Part shown: piece after piece, positions 53,001 to 60,716 of the stretch
How the letters are laid out: the number at the start of each line of letters is the position of its first letter
How positions within the stretch are numbered: the first letter of the stretch is position 1
The notes under the pieces: generated by a model
The model's database searches: none
What the model saw: only the letters and a program-made list of their open reading frames with translations
What the model was told of the DNA's origin: nothing
Position numbers and translations under genes: made by a program
Assembly (NCBI RefSeq): GCF_025152575.1
Contig: NZ_CP102293.1
Span: 1,550,001-1,614,000 of the forward strand
DNA length: 64,000 nt
Reading direction: 5' to 3'
Source of the DNA: Subdoligranulum variabile
Lineage (GTDB): Bacteria > Bacillota > Clostridia > Oscillospirales > Ruminococcaceae

Positions 53001-53663
53001 TATCTCATTCAAGAAGCCCTAAAGCGTAAAAATGAATGTAAAAAATTGGAACCCATTCAGAATAAGCAATCTTTTGACGCTCCTGGTGCGAGCGAAATTC
53101 AACTGCAGGAAGTTCTAGGAATTTGCGATTACGATGCGATATCAATCGCACATCATCAAGATGTAACTCTGGTAGCGTTTGAGCCAACGATTATTGTTAT
53201 GTCAAGAGAAGATATATTAGGCTTTCAATGCATCGGGCTTGTTGATTTTTTGTGTCAAATCGATTTGCCATTGCATCGAATTTTGACAGCAATGTGTCTA
53301 ATGGCAAAATATAAGTTTCAATACATTCTATCAGGGCAAAATTTGGGGTTCATTGCAGACAGATTTGATGAAATTCAAGATGATGAATACCGAGAAAAGT
53401 GTATGACATCATGGTTTGATTTTTTAGATACGCTTGACCTTAAGGATGATGTTACCAATTATGGAGAAATATTTCGCCAGGGAATTTTGGCAGCGTTACA
53501 AGAATGCTTGAAGGAAAAAAATACACCCGATGAAAGGAAAATGCTAATGCAAAAGCCATTGATAAGCGTAACGATGTGGCTGCTATTTAAGACAGATATT
53601 GCGATTACTGAGAAGTATGAGGAAGATCCAGAGAAAATAGACACGCAAAGTGAAGATCAATAA
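50082..53663 (+). CDS. Large TPR / GreA-GreB C-terminal-like / PIN-like protein
   Basis: A 1193-residue soluble protein, A+T-rich, start fixed by GGAGGGG. The first ~550 residues are helical ('LKDLKEEVDNKVATLINEN', then long charged helices). Residues ~555-715 look like TPR repeats ('ALEQFKEIATGYQSSEFVIG', 'AEYYAEKNQKTQTMQAATKA'). Residues ~720-800 resemble the GreA/GreB C-terminal fold ('VEEAAENGLCFQEIGEEVTF', 'GKNYTVKSVKPVDS'). Residues ~890-1080 look like a PIN domain ('LSFSAEMFLVLAGIGADDF', 'VYIPQSAIQTLEDEY', 'ICDYDAISIAHHQDVTLVAF'). PIN surveys describe PIN-TPR-GreABC proteins in predicted conflict systems. The first PIN Asp seems replaced by Ser. No NTPase motif seen. Divergent from the RES gene. 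Confidence 0.6.
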   Translation: MIEACAAGISDIILSIIENQLQEGLNAIGKQKLLKDLKEEVDNKVATLINENDGTILTSQAFSEYLRYDKPIEKIFSAFCIPESEPCGVHELAEKLPSECAVRIGEKGKSIPTPEKDLIKKFFEIVIETVYKKIRNGSTFGERAIQAQLKDVGDSVGQASGRLADIYNILQGQYSLSDAQEKKIFDILYEFFCKGKFLEIRELLPLLEGKSDSVKVALAELIDLVSKDNVHADNVAEHVMLIQNKDIREKTIRFIIAYGFLWLESVVKISEQTDNLELKEISNDLYNKRWEKILLEHTDEKGQSKKLSLLVAKSHPNEKWLGGRSLFWYLNEVKDRSPVNVSEKDLEEPITIYDLLLLGQEKVRLHMLQQKIDDLEYEKSLLLSHQEDVKFLGTQLKELYWKVLFQICRATLDKDTILNYWSVVPSQIQMNADIQRSRFFAQILDGTVNEHELLGFCISHADPSELVFYCSKKDDEFVIAFYEQNGRFFADNYFLFEEYILARMRMQQVEGLRTLLEEHATIFGKLIDYWNLYYHLGGEIDFKNLWDQLDAGKIEGTFYAVIKFGHYLLNQGYLSETEQLYNKWGKDVDDDSCKMLCARIMLVRGKQIEALEQFKEIATGYQSSEFVIGNILYLSLLNKRPIDAQIIEFAKKIDTSRLWCLLAEYYAEKNQKTQTMQAATKALLRAKDTEGNAYFTYFKMHSQFCGEKVLQCQKRIEADSCVVLREEGTDNEYEFCIYSDDVVPHQLQAVKPYRWANAFHMTVEEAAENGLCFQEIGEEVTFKGKNYTVKSVKPVDSFLFSQALANGEKQSVIYKISLPESENGKLDLDAFFGEVKKYIPKEDKLLDEYRQLKQKPVPLFVLDQSKNITYGDFVCTIMRASDVIVRSFACFPMKETNNTQYILSFSAEMFLVLAGIGADDFVNQTVYIPQSAIQTLEDEYTKTLQDKSRSIVASLGFEGEQPVLCEEDGSVRRYLIQEALKRKNECKKLEPIQNKQSFDAPGASEIQLQEVLGICDYDAISIAHHQDVTLVAFEPTIIVMSREDILGFQCIGLVDFLCQIDLPLHRILTAMCLMAKYKFQYILSGQNLGFIADRFDEIQDDEYREKCMTSWFDFLDTLDLKDDVTNYGEIFRQGILAALQECLKEKNTPDERKMLMQKPLISVTMWLLFKTDIAITEKYEEDPEKIDTQSEDQ

Positions 53664-53716
53664 TTTTTTGAAAAGATAATAGGGTAAATTTCACGGGACA
53701 AGTGCGCCCATTTTTA

Positions 53717-53757
53717 GCCGCTCAGTTTCTGGTAGTGCCGGAACTGAGCGGCTTTTT
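53717..53757 (+). terminator. Terminator of the PIN-like gene
   Basis: Stem GCCGCTCAGTT/AACTGAGCGGC with a 14-base loop and T5. The island's low GC ends here. Confidence 0.8.
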
Positions 53758-53880
53758 GCTTTTCCCCCTCTCCACACCTCTCCCCCTAGTATAAATTTAC
53801 CGGCTGGGAAGAAAAGTTATCTACCAGCCGTTTACATAGATCCGCAAATCTCAACGAAAAACGAAAGTGAGGCAAAACCC

Positions 53881-54717
53881 ATGAACATTGGCATCGATCA
53901 CGGCTATTATGCCATCAAGACGCGGCATTGTTCTTTCCCAGCCGGTCTTACAGCCTACGGCAGACACGAACCTTACACCCGCCAAGGACTCCTTGAGTTC
54001 GGCGGGTGTTTTTTTGTTTGCGGAACCGGACGGCAGCCGATCCAGCGGGACAAAACCATCAACGACAACTACTACCTGCTGACGATGGCTGCATTGGCGC
54101 AAGAAATCCGCAGCCGGGGCGCGCCCACCGAGTGCACGGTTCGAATCGCGGCGGGGCTGCCGCTGACCAGCTATGGCCGGGACAAGCCGAAGTTTCGCAG
54201 CTATCTGCTTCGGCCTTCCCAGCCGGTCCAGTTCTGCTACGAAGGCGTGGAATATAGCATCACCATCGCGGATGTGCAACTGTTTCCCCAGGGCTTTGCG
54301 GCCCTGATGGCTGAGCCGGATCTGCTGACTGATGAACCGTCGCTGCTGCTCATGGACATCGGCGGTTGGACGGTGGATCTGATGCGGATCGACAATGCCC
54401 TGCCGGTAGCGGAAACGGCTCATAGCCTGGAACTGGGGATGATCCGCTGCATCGATGAAATCCGGGAGCGGGTCCGTCAGGAAACCGGACTTTCGCTCAC
54501 CGATGCCCAGATCGAACAGATGCTGGCGGGCCAGCCCTGCAGCCTGGCGGATGAGGTACGCAGCATCGTGAACAAACAGGGCCGGCTGTATACCGAGCGT
54601 TTGTTCTCCGCAGTCATGGAAGCGGGCTTCGACCTTCATGCGATGCCTCTGGTCATGTTGGGTGGTGGGGCCTGTATCGTAACGTGGATCGGCTGCGCAC
54701 CGTCCTTTGGGATATGA
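53881..54717 (+). pseudogene. ParM-like actin homologue of a conjugative element, 3' end replaced
   Basis: About 260 residues of a ParM/StbA-like actin-fold protein of the type found in Clostridial conjugative elements: 'MNIGIDHGYYAIKTRH', 'VRIAAGLPLTSYG', the phosphate-binding 'LLMDIGGWTVDLMRIDN' and 'GMIRCIDEIRERVRQETG'. It stops making sense after 'LVMLGGGA' (~54670), where the adenine-binding loop should lead to more sequence; instead the frame runs 'CIVTWIGCAPSFGI*' through foreign DNA. GTGAGG precedes the ATG. It would have segregated the circular form of an ICE. Confidence 0.75.
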
Positions 54718-55397
54718 ACGAACTGGACTGGCGCACCGAAAGCCAAACCCAGGTGATGGAACAAACAAATGAGGAAGGCGAGGCAGAAAACACAACCATC
54801 ACCGAAACCGTTCTGATCATTGAACTGACCCACCATACACCGGAAGAAATGCGGGAGACCTATCACTTTACAGACCGGCAGAACGAATACCTGACGCTGC
54901 TTTCCAGTGAGGATACCGCACCCCTTTGGGGAGAACTGTTGGGCGGTTTTGTGCAGGGAAGTGGGGAACTCATGACTCCCGGTATGGATACTGTTTTCGC
55001 GGACGGAGCCCTCCAATGGCCACTGCCGGTGGCGGGAACGATCACCTCGCCGCAAGGCTACCGCACAGACCCCATTACTGGTGAGATCAGCTACCATAGC
55101 GGTACCGACATCGCTGTCCCGGAGGGTACACCAATTCTGGCTGCTGCAGCTGGTACCGTGACCATTGCCAACGCCACAGATAGTTGGGGAGGTAGCTACG
55201 GGTACTATGTCAAAATCGACCACAGCGGCGGACTCACCACCCTCTATGCTCATTGTTCCAGCATCTGTGTCACTGCAGGGCAGCAGGTAGATGCCGGTCA
55301 GGTGATTGCTTATGTGGGGCATATGGGAAGGGCTACCGGTAGTCACCTTCACTGGGAGATACGTCAAAATGGAACAGGAATCACATCCGGTGCCTAA
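54684..55397 (+). pseudogene. C-terminal fragment of a conjugative-element M23 peptidase
   Basis: A frame offset from the ParM-like gene encodes about 237 residues. 'RLRTVLWDMNELDWRTESQT' and 'ELTHHTPEEMRETYHFTDRQ' are the middle segment of the cell-wall hydrolase used by Tn1549-like ICEs. The M23 domain follows: 'YHSGTDIAVPEGTPILAAAA' (metal His and Asp), 'GYYVKIDHSGGLTTLYAHCS' and 'SHLHWEIRQNG' (HxH). The N-terminal membrane and first catalytic parts are absent, so it is a deletion remnant, not a working gene. Confidence 0.75.
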
Positions 55398-55454
55398 AGC
55401 TTCTTTACCCATGTTTCCGTAACCGACGCCTGGTTGATCGGAGGAGCAGCTCGC

Positions 55455-57455
55455 TCACAGATTCTTGACGAACAAGGCCCGGATGGCATTCAGAACAGCC
55501 AGAATCATCACGCCCACATCGGCAAAGACGGCCAGCCACATGTTGGCAAAACCCAGCGCGATCAGCACCAGGCAGAGCAGCTTGACGCCGATGGCCACCA
55601 CAATGTTCTGGTAGACGATGCCCAGACATTTGCGGGAAATCTTGATGGCTTTGGAAATTTTCAGGGGATCGTCGTCCATCAGCACCACATCGGCGGCCTC
55701 GATGGCGGCATCCGAGCCCATGGCGCCCATGGCAATGCCGATGTCCGCCCGGCCCAGCACCGGCGCATCGTTGATGCCGTCGCCCACAAAGGCCAACTTT
55801 TCTTTGCCGTGTTTGCCGGCCAGCAGTTTTTCCACCTGCTCCACCTTGTCGGCGGGGAGCAGCTGACTGTACACCTGGTCCACGCCCAGTTCGGACGCTA
55901 CCTGATCGGCCACTCGCTTGGCGTCGCCGGTGAGCATGACCGTCTTGCGCACACCGGCGTTCTTCAAAGCCTGAATGGCCGCTTTGGAGGTGGGCTTTAC
56001 CACATCGGAGATGACAATGTGCCCGGCGTACTGGCCGTCAATGGCCATGTGGATGATGGTGCCCACGCTGTGGCAGTTGATGTAGTCAACGCCCAGCCGC
56101 TTCATCAGCTTGTCGTTGCCGGCCGCCACCGTGTGGCCGTCCACCTTGGCCACCACGCCGTTGCCGCTGATCTCCTGAATATCGGACACCCGGCTGCGGT
56201 CGATCTCCTTGCCGTAGGCTTTCTGCAGACTCTTGCTGATGGGATGGCTGGAAGCCGATTCGGCCAGCGCTGCGTACTCCACCAGCTTGGCATTCTCTAT
56301 GGCGCTGTGGTGGATGCCGTTGACCTCAAAGACGCCCTGGGTCAGGGTGCCGGTCTTGTCAAATACCACAATGCGGGTCTGGGACAGGGTTTCCAGATAG
56401 TTGGAACCCTTGACCAACACACCGGCCTTGCTGGCACCGCCGATGCCGGCAAAGAAGCTCAGGGGGATGCTGATGACCAGCGCGCAGGGGCAGCTGGCCA
56501 CCAGGAAGGTCAGGGCCCGGTAGCCCCAGATCTCCCAGGCAGGGGTCTGGCCCAGACCGAACCAGAGCACCAGCGGCGGCAGAATGGCCAGCGCCAGGGC
56601 CGCATAGCAGACAGCCGGGGTATAGATTCGGGCAAAACGGGAGATGAAATCCTCCGACTTGGACTTGCGGGAGGAGGCGTTTTCCACCAGGTCGAGAATC
56701 TTGGAAACGGTGGATTCGCCGAACTCCTTGGTGGTCCGGATCTTCAGCACGCCGGTCATATTGATGCAGCCGCTGATGATGGCATCGCCGGTACCCACCT
56801 CCCGGGGCAGGGACTCACCGGTGAGAGCTGCCGTATTCAGAGTGGAGCTGCCCTCCACCACGTCGCCGTCGATGGGCACCTTTTCGCCGGGCTGGACCAC
56901 AATGACAGAGCCGATGGGCACCTCATCCGGGTCCACCTTCTCCAGTTTGCCGTCCCGTTCGATATTGGCGTAGTCGGGGCGGATGTCCATCAGGTCGCTG
57001 ATGTTGCGGCGGCTCTTGCCCACGGCGTAGCTCTGAAACCATTCGCCCACCTGATAGAACAGCATGACGGCGATGGATTCCAGATAATCGCCGTTTTCAT
57101 AAATGGCCAGAGCCAGCGCGCCCAGCGTTGCCACGGCCATCAGAAAGTTTTCGTCAAAGACCTGACCGTTGCGGATGCCCTTGTAGGCTTTGCGCAGAAT
57201 GTCGTGGCCGATGATCCAGTAGTCCACCAGATAAAACGCCAGCCGCACCCAACGGCCTGCGGCGCCCAGTGCCTCAAAGGCGGGAGCTCCCAACGACTGG
57301 AGTGCCAACAGCAATACCGTGGCACCCAGAATCCGCCAGAGCATGACCTTCTGCTTTTTGGTCATACCGCTGTCCGGCTTGCTGCCGATCCCCTGCAGCA
57401 CCGCTGCCAGCAATGCCACAACCACCAGCAGAATATTCACAATCAGTTCCTGCAT
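55455..57455 (-). CDS. Heavy-metal P1B-type ATPase, Zn/Cd/Pb type
   Basis: A 666-residue P1B ATPase without its own HMA domain. It shows 'TGES', TM6 'SCPCALVISIPLSFF', 'DKTGTLTQGVF', 'SSHPIS', '[16 protein letters not shown]' and the TM8-region 'FADVGVMILAVLNAIRAL' whose Asp marks Zn2+/Cd2+/Pb2+ (ZntA/CadA) pumps. It exports divalent toxic metals. The upstream gene makes a free HMA protein, 49 bases apart, so the metal-binding domain normally fused at the N-terminus is supplied separately. Confidence 0.92.
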   Translation of the reverse strand: MQELIVNILLVVVALLAAVLQGIGSKPDSGMTKKQKVMLWRILGATVLLLALQSLGAPAFEALGAAGRWVRLAFYLVDYWIIGHDILRKAYKGIRNGQVFDENFLMAVATLGALALAIYENGDYLESIAVMLFYQVGEWFQSYAVGKSRRNISDLMDIRPDYANIERDGKLEKVDPDEVPIGSVIVVQPGEKVPIDGDVVEGSSTLNTAALTGESLPREVGTGDAIISGCINMTGVLKIRTTKEFGESTVSKILDLVENASSRKSKSEDFISRFARIYTPAVCYAALALAILPPLVLWFGLGQTPAWEIWGYRALTFLVASCPCALVISIPLSFFAGIGGASKAGVLVKGSNYLETLSQTRIVVFDKTGTLTQGVFEVNGIHHSAIENAKLVEYAALAESASSHPISKSLQKAYGKEIDRSRVSDIQEISGNGVVAKVDGHTVAAGNDKLMKRLGVDYINCHSVGTIIHMAIDGQYAGHIVISDVVKPTSKAAIQALKNAGVRKTVMLTGDAKRVADQVASELGVDQVYSQLLPADKVEQVEKLLAGKHGKEKLAFVGDGINDAPVLGRADIGIAMGAMGSDAAIEAADVVLMDDDPLKISKAIKISRKCLGIVYQNIVVAIGVKLLCLVLIALGFANMWLAVFADVGVMILAVLNAIRALFVKNL

Positions 57456-57504
57456 GGTTCCTCTTCCTTTCCTCTATGTTTTGTCGGTTCTCTGTGCGAT
57501 GCCC

Positions 57505-57723
57505 TTACAGGTAAATCTCGCAGTCGGGTTCTACCTTTTTGCAGGCTTTGACCACATTCTGCATGACCCCGGCGGGCGCCTGCCCTTCCTCGAATTCCAC
57601 GATCATCTTCTGGGTCATGAAGTTGACGGTGGCCGCCTGCACACCGGCGGTTTTGCGAGCAGCCTCTTCCATTAGATTAGCACAGTTGGCGCAGTCCACT
57701 TCGATCTTATAGCTCTTTTTCAT
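57505..57723 (-). CDS. Stand-alone HMA metallochaperone
   Basis: A 72-residue HMA protein with 'VDCANCANLMEEAA' (metal-binding CxxC) and the usual beta-alpha-beta-beta-alpha-beta length. The C-terminus 'KKVEPDCEIYL' carries a further Cys and acidic residues that may help bind Zn/Cd. It is first in the operon with the Zn/Cd-type ATPase and probably feeds it. Confidence 0.88.
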   Translation of the reverse strand: MKKSYKIEVDCANCANLMEEAARKTAGVQAATVNFMTQKMIVEFEEGQAPAGVMQNVVKACKKVEPDCEIYL

Positions 57724-57754
57724 CTTGAAAACTCCTTCTTGTGGTTTTTATTTA

Positions 57755-57786
57755 TGAACAGTTAAGCAACTGTTTAACTGTGAACT
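57755..57786 (-). promoter_or_regulatory. ArsR/SmtB-type operator before the metal operon
   Basis: Around 57755-57786 inverted repeats AGTTAA (57760-57765) and TTAACT (57774-57779) lie within a larger TGAACAGTT...AACTGTGAAC array, as in CadC/CzrA-type sites. No ArsR gene is in the window, so the regulator would act from elsewhere. Confidence 0.5.
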
Positions 57787-57890
57787 CATCATACCCCCGC
57801 AGCATCCTGCAGTCAAGGGAGAAAGGAAAGTTCCTTCCGTTTGGATTAAGGATTTTTCTTTTTGGGCAAACAAGCACCGCTTACAGAAAA

Positions 57891-57923
57891 AAGTCTTGTG
57901 CGGAAGGTGTCCGCACAAGACTT
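57891..57923 (-). terminator. Terminator of the radical-SAM operon
   Basis: A 13-bp perfect stem AAGTCTTGTGCGG/CCGCACAAGACTT with a T-run on the minus strand, 46 bases past the stop of the last gene. Confidence 0.85.
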
Positions 57924-57969
57924 TGGAAGATAGGAGGATGGGAGAGGTGCAGGAGAAATGACCTTTTGC

Positions 57970-58884
57970 TCAGGCTTTCTTTCGTGTTCCGGTATTTTCT
58001 GAACCCCGGACCTCCTCGTGATAAAAGTAGTCCACGATCACAGGATGGCCCGGGACAGCCCGGCCGTAAGGCAATTCGTTGTCCACAAAGGGACATTCAT
58101 TTTCAGCTGCCAGCTGAGAGGCCTGTTTTTCCAGCTGCTGAAAATAGCTCCGGTCTCCTTTTTGATAAATGGCCCGATACAGGGGAACCAGATCGGGGTG
58201 CTTTTCCTGAATATAGTCCAGAATATCCTGTTTGAACCCGCCCCGCAGGTTGAGGTTTTCCAGCCACACCAGGTCGCACTGATTTTTAACCCGGTGAAAA
58301 ATCGCCGTAAAATCCGTAATGCCGGGGAACACGGGAGAGATAAAGCAGACGGTGCGGATGCCCGCCTCGTAGACGGTTTTCATGGCAGCCAGACGCCGCT
58401 CGATGCTGACGGCCTTGTCCATATCCTGGTGGAAGGCCTCGTCCAGGGTGTTGATGGACCAGGACACTGTGACCTTGCCCAGCTGTTTCAGCAGGTCGAG
58501 ATCTCGCACCACCAGATCGGATTTGGTGCAGATGAGGATCTCCGCCTCGCTGCCCCGCAGCTGTTCCAGCAATTTGCGGGTGTTTTGGAACTGCTCCTCC
58601 TGCGGCAGATAGCCGTCGGTCACCGAGCCGATGACCACCCGTTGTCCCCGGTATTTCCGGGAATTTTTGATCTCCGGCCAGTGTTTCACATCCAGAAAAG
58701 TGCCCCATGGTTCGGTGTGGCCGGTAAAGCGCTTCATGAAGGAGGCATAGCAGTACTTGCAGCCATGGGTGCAGCCAACATAGGGATTCACCGAGTATCC
58801 ACCCACCGGCAGGCTGGACTTGGTCATGATATTTTTCGTCTGGACATCCCGGATCAGGATGCCGTTTTGGGTCATTTCTGCCAT
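57970..58884 (-). CDS. Radical SAM protein, SPL-like (second of a pair)
   Basis: A 304-residue radical SAM enzyme with the cluster motif 'CTHGCKYCYASF' (CxxxCxxC) and 'SVTDGYLPQEEQFQNTR', 'ILICTKSDLVVRDLDLL', 'VSWSINTLDEAF', typical of the spore-photoproduct-lyase-like group. The start (58884) is inside the end of the upstream radical SAM gene with GGAGG upstream, so both are co-translated. This pairing resembles what databases call radical SAM mobile pair proteins; no substrate is known. Confidence 0.85.
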   Translation of the reverse strand: MAEMTQNGILIRDVQTKNIMTKSSLPVGGYSVNPYVGCTHGCKYCYASFMKRFTGHTEPWGTFLDVKHWPEIKNSRKYRGQRVVIGSVTDGYLPQEEQFQNTRKLLEQLRGSEAEILICTKSDLVVRDLDLLKQLGKVTVSWSINTLDEAFHQDMDKAVSIERRLAAMKTVYEAGIRTVCFISPVFPGITDFTAIFHRVKNQCDLVWLENLNLRGGFKQDILDYIQEKHPDLVPLYRAIYQKGDRSYFQQLEKQASQLAAENECPFVDNELPYGRAVPGHPVIVDYFYHEEVRGSENTGTRKKA

Positions 58885-59561
58885 TTTTCCTGTTCCTCCA
58901 GAACCTTGCGGAACGCCGGGGGCAATTCCTGGATCATCTGTGCTTCCCCCATAATGGGGAGCAAATCTTCTTTCATAAAAACCGGAATGCCCAGGGTGTG
59001 GGCCTGTTCGGTCAGGCTTCGTACCCATTCGGGCCTGGATACGGATTTTCCCTTGCGATGTCCGGTTTCTGTTCCGATGACGATCCACTCAATGCCCGAA
59101 AGGTCCACCGTTCCGATGTCGTCAAACATGGGCTCGAAGGTGACATGGTAATGTCCGCCGCGGATATTCTGCCGCAGATCGTCGATCCGGTGTTTCTCTT
59201 TCCGGGAAGTGACAGTTACCCCGAACCAGGCATTGTCCAGCGGGGTGGAAAAACAGATCTCCTCTGGCCGTTTGGTCAGGAACAGATACTGGTGCTGTGG
59301 GTTCTGCGCCATTTTGGCAAATACCTGAGCCCGCCATTCCGGCTTCCAACCGGAAAAATCGCTCATGCCGGTGAGCAGAAAAATTTGCGGGCGGGGTCTG
59401 TCCATGAGCCGCAGCTTACCGGGAAAAAACTCCGGTTTCTCAAAATCTTCGATCATATGGAACCGTCGCACATTGTTTCTGGCATAACAGTAGCTGCATC
59501 CGATGGTACAGCCGATGACCAGATTCATGTTCTGAATTTGGGACTTGATACACACAGACAT
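58872..59561 (-). CDS. Radical SAM protein (first of a pair)
   Basis: A 229-residue protein with cluster motif 'VIGCTIGCSYCYARN' (CxxxCxxC), then 'IFLLTGMSDFSGWKPEW', 'YLFLTKRPEEICF', 'AWFGVTVTSRKEKHRIDDLR' and 'EWIVIGTETGHRKGK', related to phage Gp37/Gp68-like (DUF5131) proteins. ATG 59561 is preferred; a GTG at 59579 is possible. It overlaps the second radical SAM gene by 13 bases and follows the flavin reductase, so the three form one operon. Confidence 0.83.
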   Translation of the reverse strand: MSVCIKSQIQNMNLVIGCTIGCSYCYARNNVRRFHMIEDFEKPEFFPGKLRLMDRPRPQIFLLTGMSDFSGWKPEWRAQVFAKMAQNPQHQYLFLTKRPEEICFSTPLDNAWFGVTVTSRKEKHRIDDLRQNIRGGHYHVTFEPMFDDIGTVDLSGIEWIVIGTETGHRKGKSVSRPEWVRSLTEQAHTLGIPVFMKEDLLPIMGEAQMIQELPPAFRKVLEEQEKWQK

Positions 59562-59590
59562 GGGAATTTCCACCACCACAATTTTTACTA

Positions 59591-60094
59591 TCAGTCCTCT
59601 TTGGCCGGAGCAACTTTTCCAAAGCCGTTCCAGGCATAGAGCCCTTCTTTGCTGTCATCCCCGAGGAATTTATCCACTTGGCAGATGTGAAGGATATGGT
59701 CGCCCACTTCCACAGACTGCTGCAAGGTCGCAACCATGGCCAGACGGGTGTCCGTAGGAATCTGGATATCGCTGCCTTCAACGGATGTCATTTCAATATG
59801 ATTTTCCTCCACTTTGTGGCAGGAGGCGCCCGTGGAACTGCCACAGGCCATTATCGCTTGGGACAGGTCCTTGCCCGGAACGGTCACAATCACTTTGCCG
59901 GTTTCACGTACCCGTTTGCCGGTGTGAGATTGCTTTCCAGCGGCGAAACCGACCATAGGCGGGTTAAAAGACAGATAAGATACAAAGCAGATGGGGGCAA
60001 GATTGGTCGTGCCGTCCTCGTTCAGGGAGCAAATCAAGGTGAGCGGATTGGGAGAGGTAAGAACGGTGGCTTCCATGATGTTCAATTCTTTCAT
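59591..60094 (-). CDS. Flavin reductase-like protein (flavoredoxin family)
   Basis: A 167-residue split-barrel FMN-binding protein. 'LTLICSLNEDGTTNLAPICF', 'SYLSFNPPMVGFAAGK', 'ETGKVIVTVPGKDLSQAI' and the C-terminal 'HILHICQVDKFLG' match the flavoredoxin/flavin reductase domain. It could supply electrons to the two radical SAM enzymes behind it. GAGG lies about 10 bases before ATG 60094. It is divergent from the HxlR regulator. Confidence 0.87.
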   Translation of the reverse strand: MKELNIMEATVLTSPNPLTLICSLNEDGTTNLAPICFVSYLSFNPPMVGFAAGKQSHTGKRVRETGKVIVTVPGKDLSQAIMACGSSTGASCHKVEENHIEMTSVEGSDIQIPTDTRLAMVATLQQSVEVGDHILHICQVDKFLGDDSKEGLYAWNGFGKVAPAKED

Positions 60095-60244
60095 AATATA
60101 GAACCTCGCTTCCAAAAGTATATCAAATTGACAGGCCCGCGCGAAGCCGATATAATTATTATACTAAGAATAAAATAAGGTTCAAGTACGCAGAAAATTT
60201 GTACCTGGTACGAAAAAACATACCAATAGAGGAAAGGCGATTTT

Positions 60245-60610
60245 ATGAATCAGACCATGACTTATGAGGATTTTCAGCGCCGGGTGAGCAGTGTCATTTT
60301 AACGGAAAATGGGAACTGCCCCGTCACACCGGTGATCCAGATGCTCCAGGGAAAATGGAAACTTCAAATTATTTATGAACTGTGTATTCAGTCTCCCATG
60401 CGATTTGGGGAACTGAAAAAGATGCTGACCCCCATTACCAATACCATGCTGACCAATGCGCTCAAAGAGCTGGAAGGGGACGGATTGGTACATCGGGAAC
60501 AGTACAATGAGATTCCGCCCAGAGTGGAGTACTCTTTGACGGAAAAAGGCCGGGATCTGCTGCCTGTTTTCTACGCCATCTCCCAGTGGGGGATGAAGTA
60601 TATTCCCTGA
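60245..60610 (+). CDS. HxlR-family transcriptional regulator
   Basis: A 121-residue winged-helix regulator with 'CPVTPVIQMLQGKWKLQIIYEL' (conserved N-terminal Cys and GKW), 'RFGELKKMLTPITNTMLTNALKELE' and 'PRVEYSLTEKGRDLLPVF'. HxlR proteins often sense redox or electrophiles through the N-terminal Cys. It is divergent from the flavin reductase and two radical SAM genes and probably controls them. Confidence 0.9.
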   Translation: MNQTMTYEDFQRRVSSVILTENGNCPVTPVIQMLQGKWKLQIIYELCIQSPMRFGELKKMLTPITNTMLTNALKELEGDGLVHREQYNEIPPRVEYSLTEKGRDLLPVFYAISQWGMKYIP

Positions 60611-60648
60611 GTCCCGGCAAGCGAGCGTTTCAGGACGAAGCTGTAAAA

Positions 60649-60692
60649 CACCGGAGTGGTTGCCGCATTGGTAACCACTCCGGTGCTTTTTG
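60649..60692 (+). terminator. Terminator between hxlR-like and patatin genes
   Basis: A strong stem CACCGGAGTGGTT/AACCACTCCGGTG with T5, serving the HxlR gene; the stem also lies just past the patatin gene stop on the other strand. Confidence 0.85.
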
Positions 60693-60716
60693 TCATCGGC
60701 GGCCGATTCAGTCGCA

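Noticed and set aside
53664..53880. Integrase or excisionase gene at the right edge of the RES/PIN island
   Set aside because: Only a terminator and an A+T-rich leader are seen; no recombinase is encoded in the window.
55434..57551. 705-codon plus-strand frame opposite the Zn/Cd-type ATPase
   Set aside because: Shadow of the strongly biased minus-strand gene; His/Gly-rich translation without motifs.
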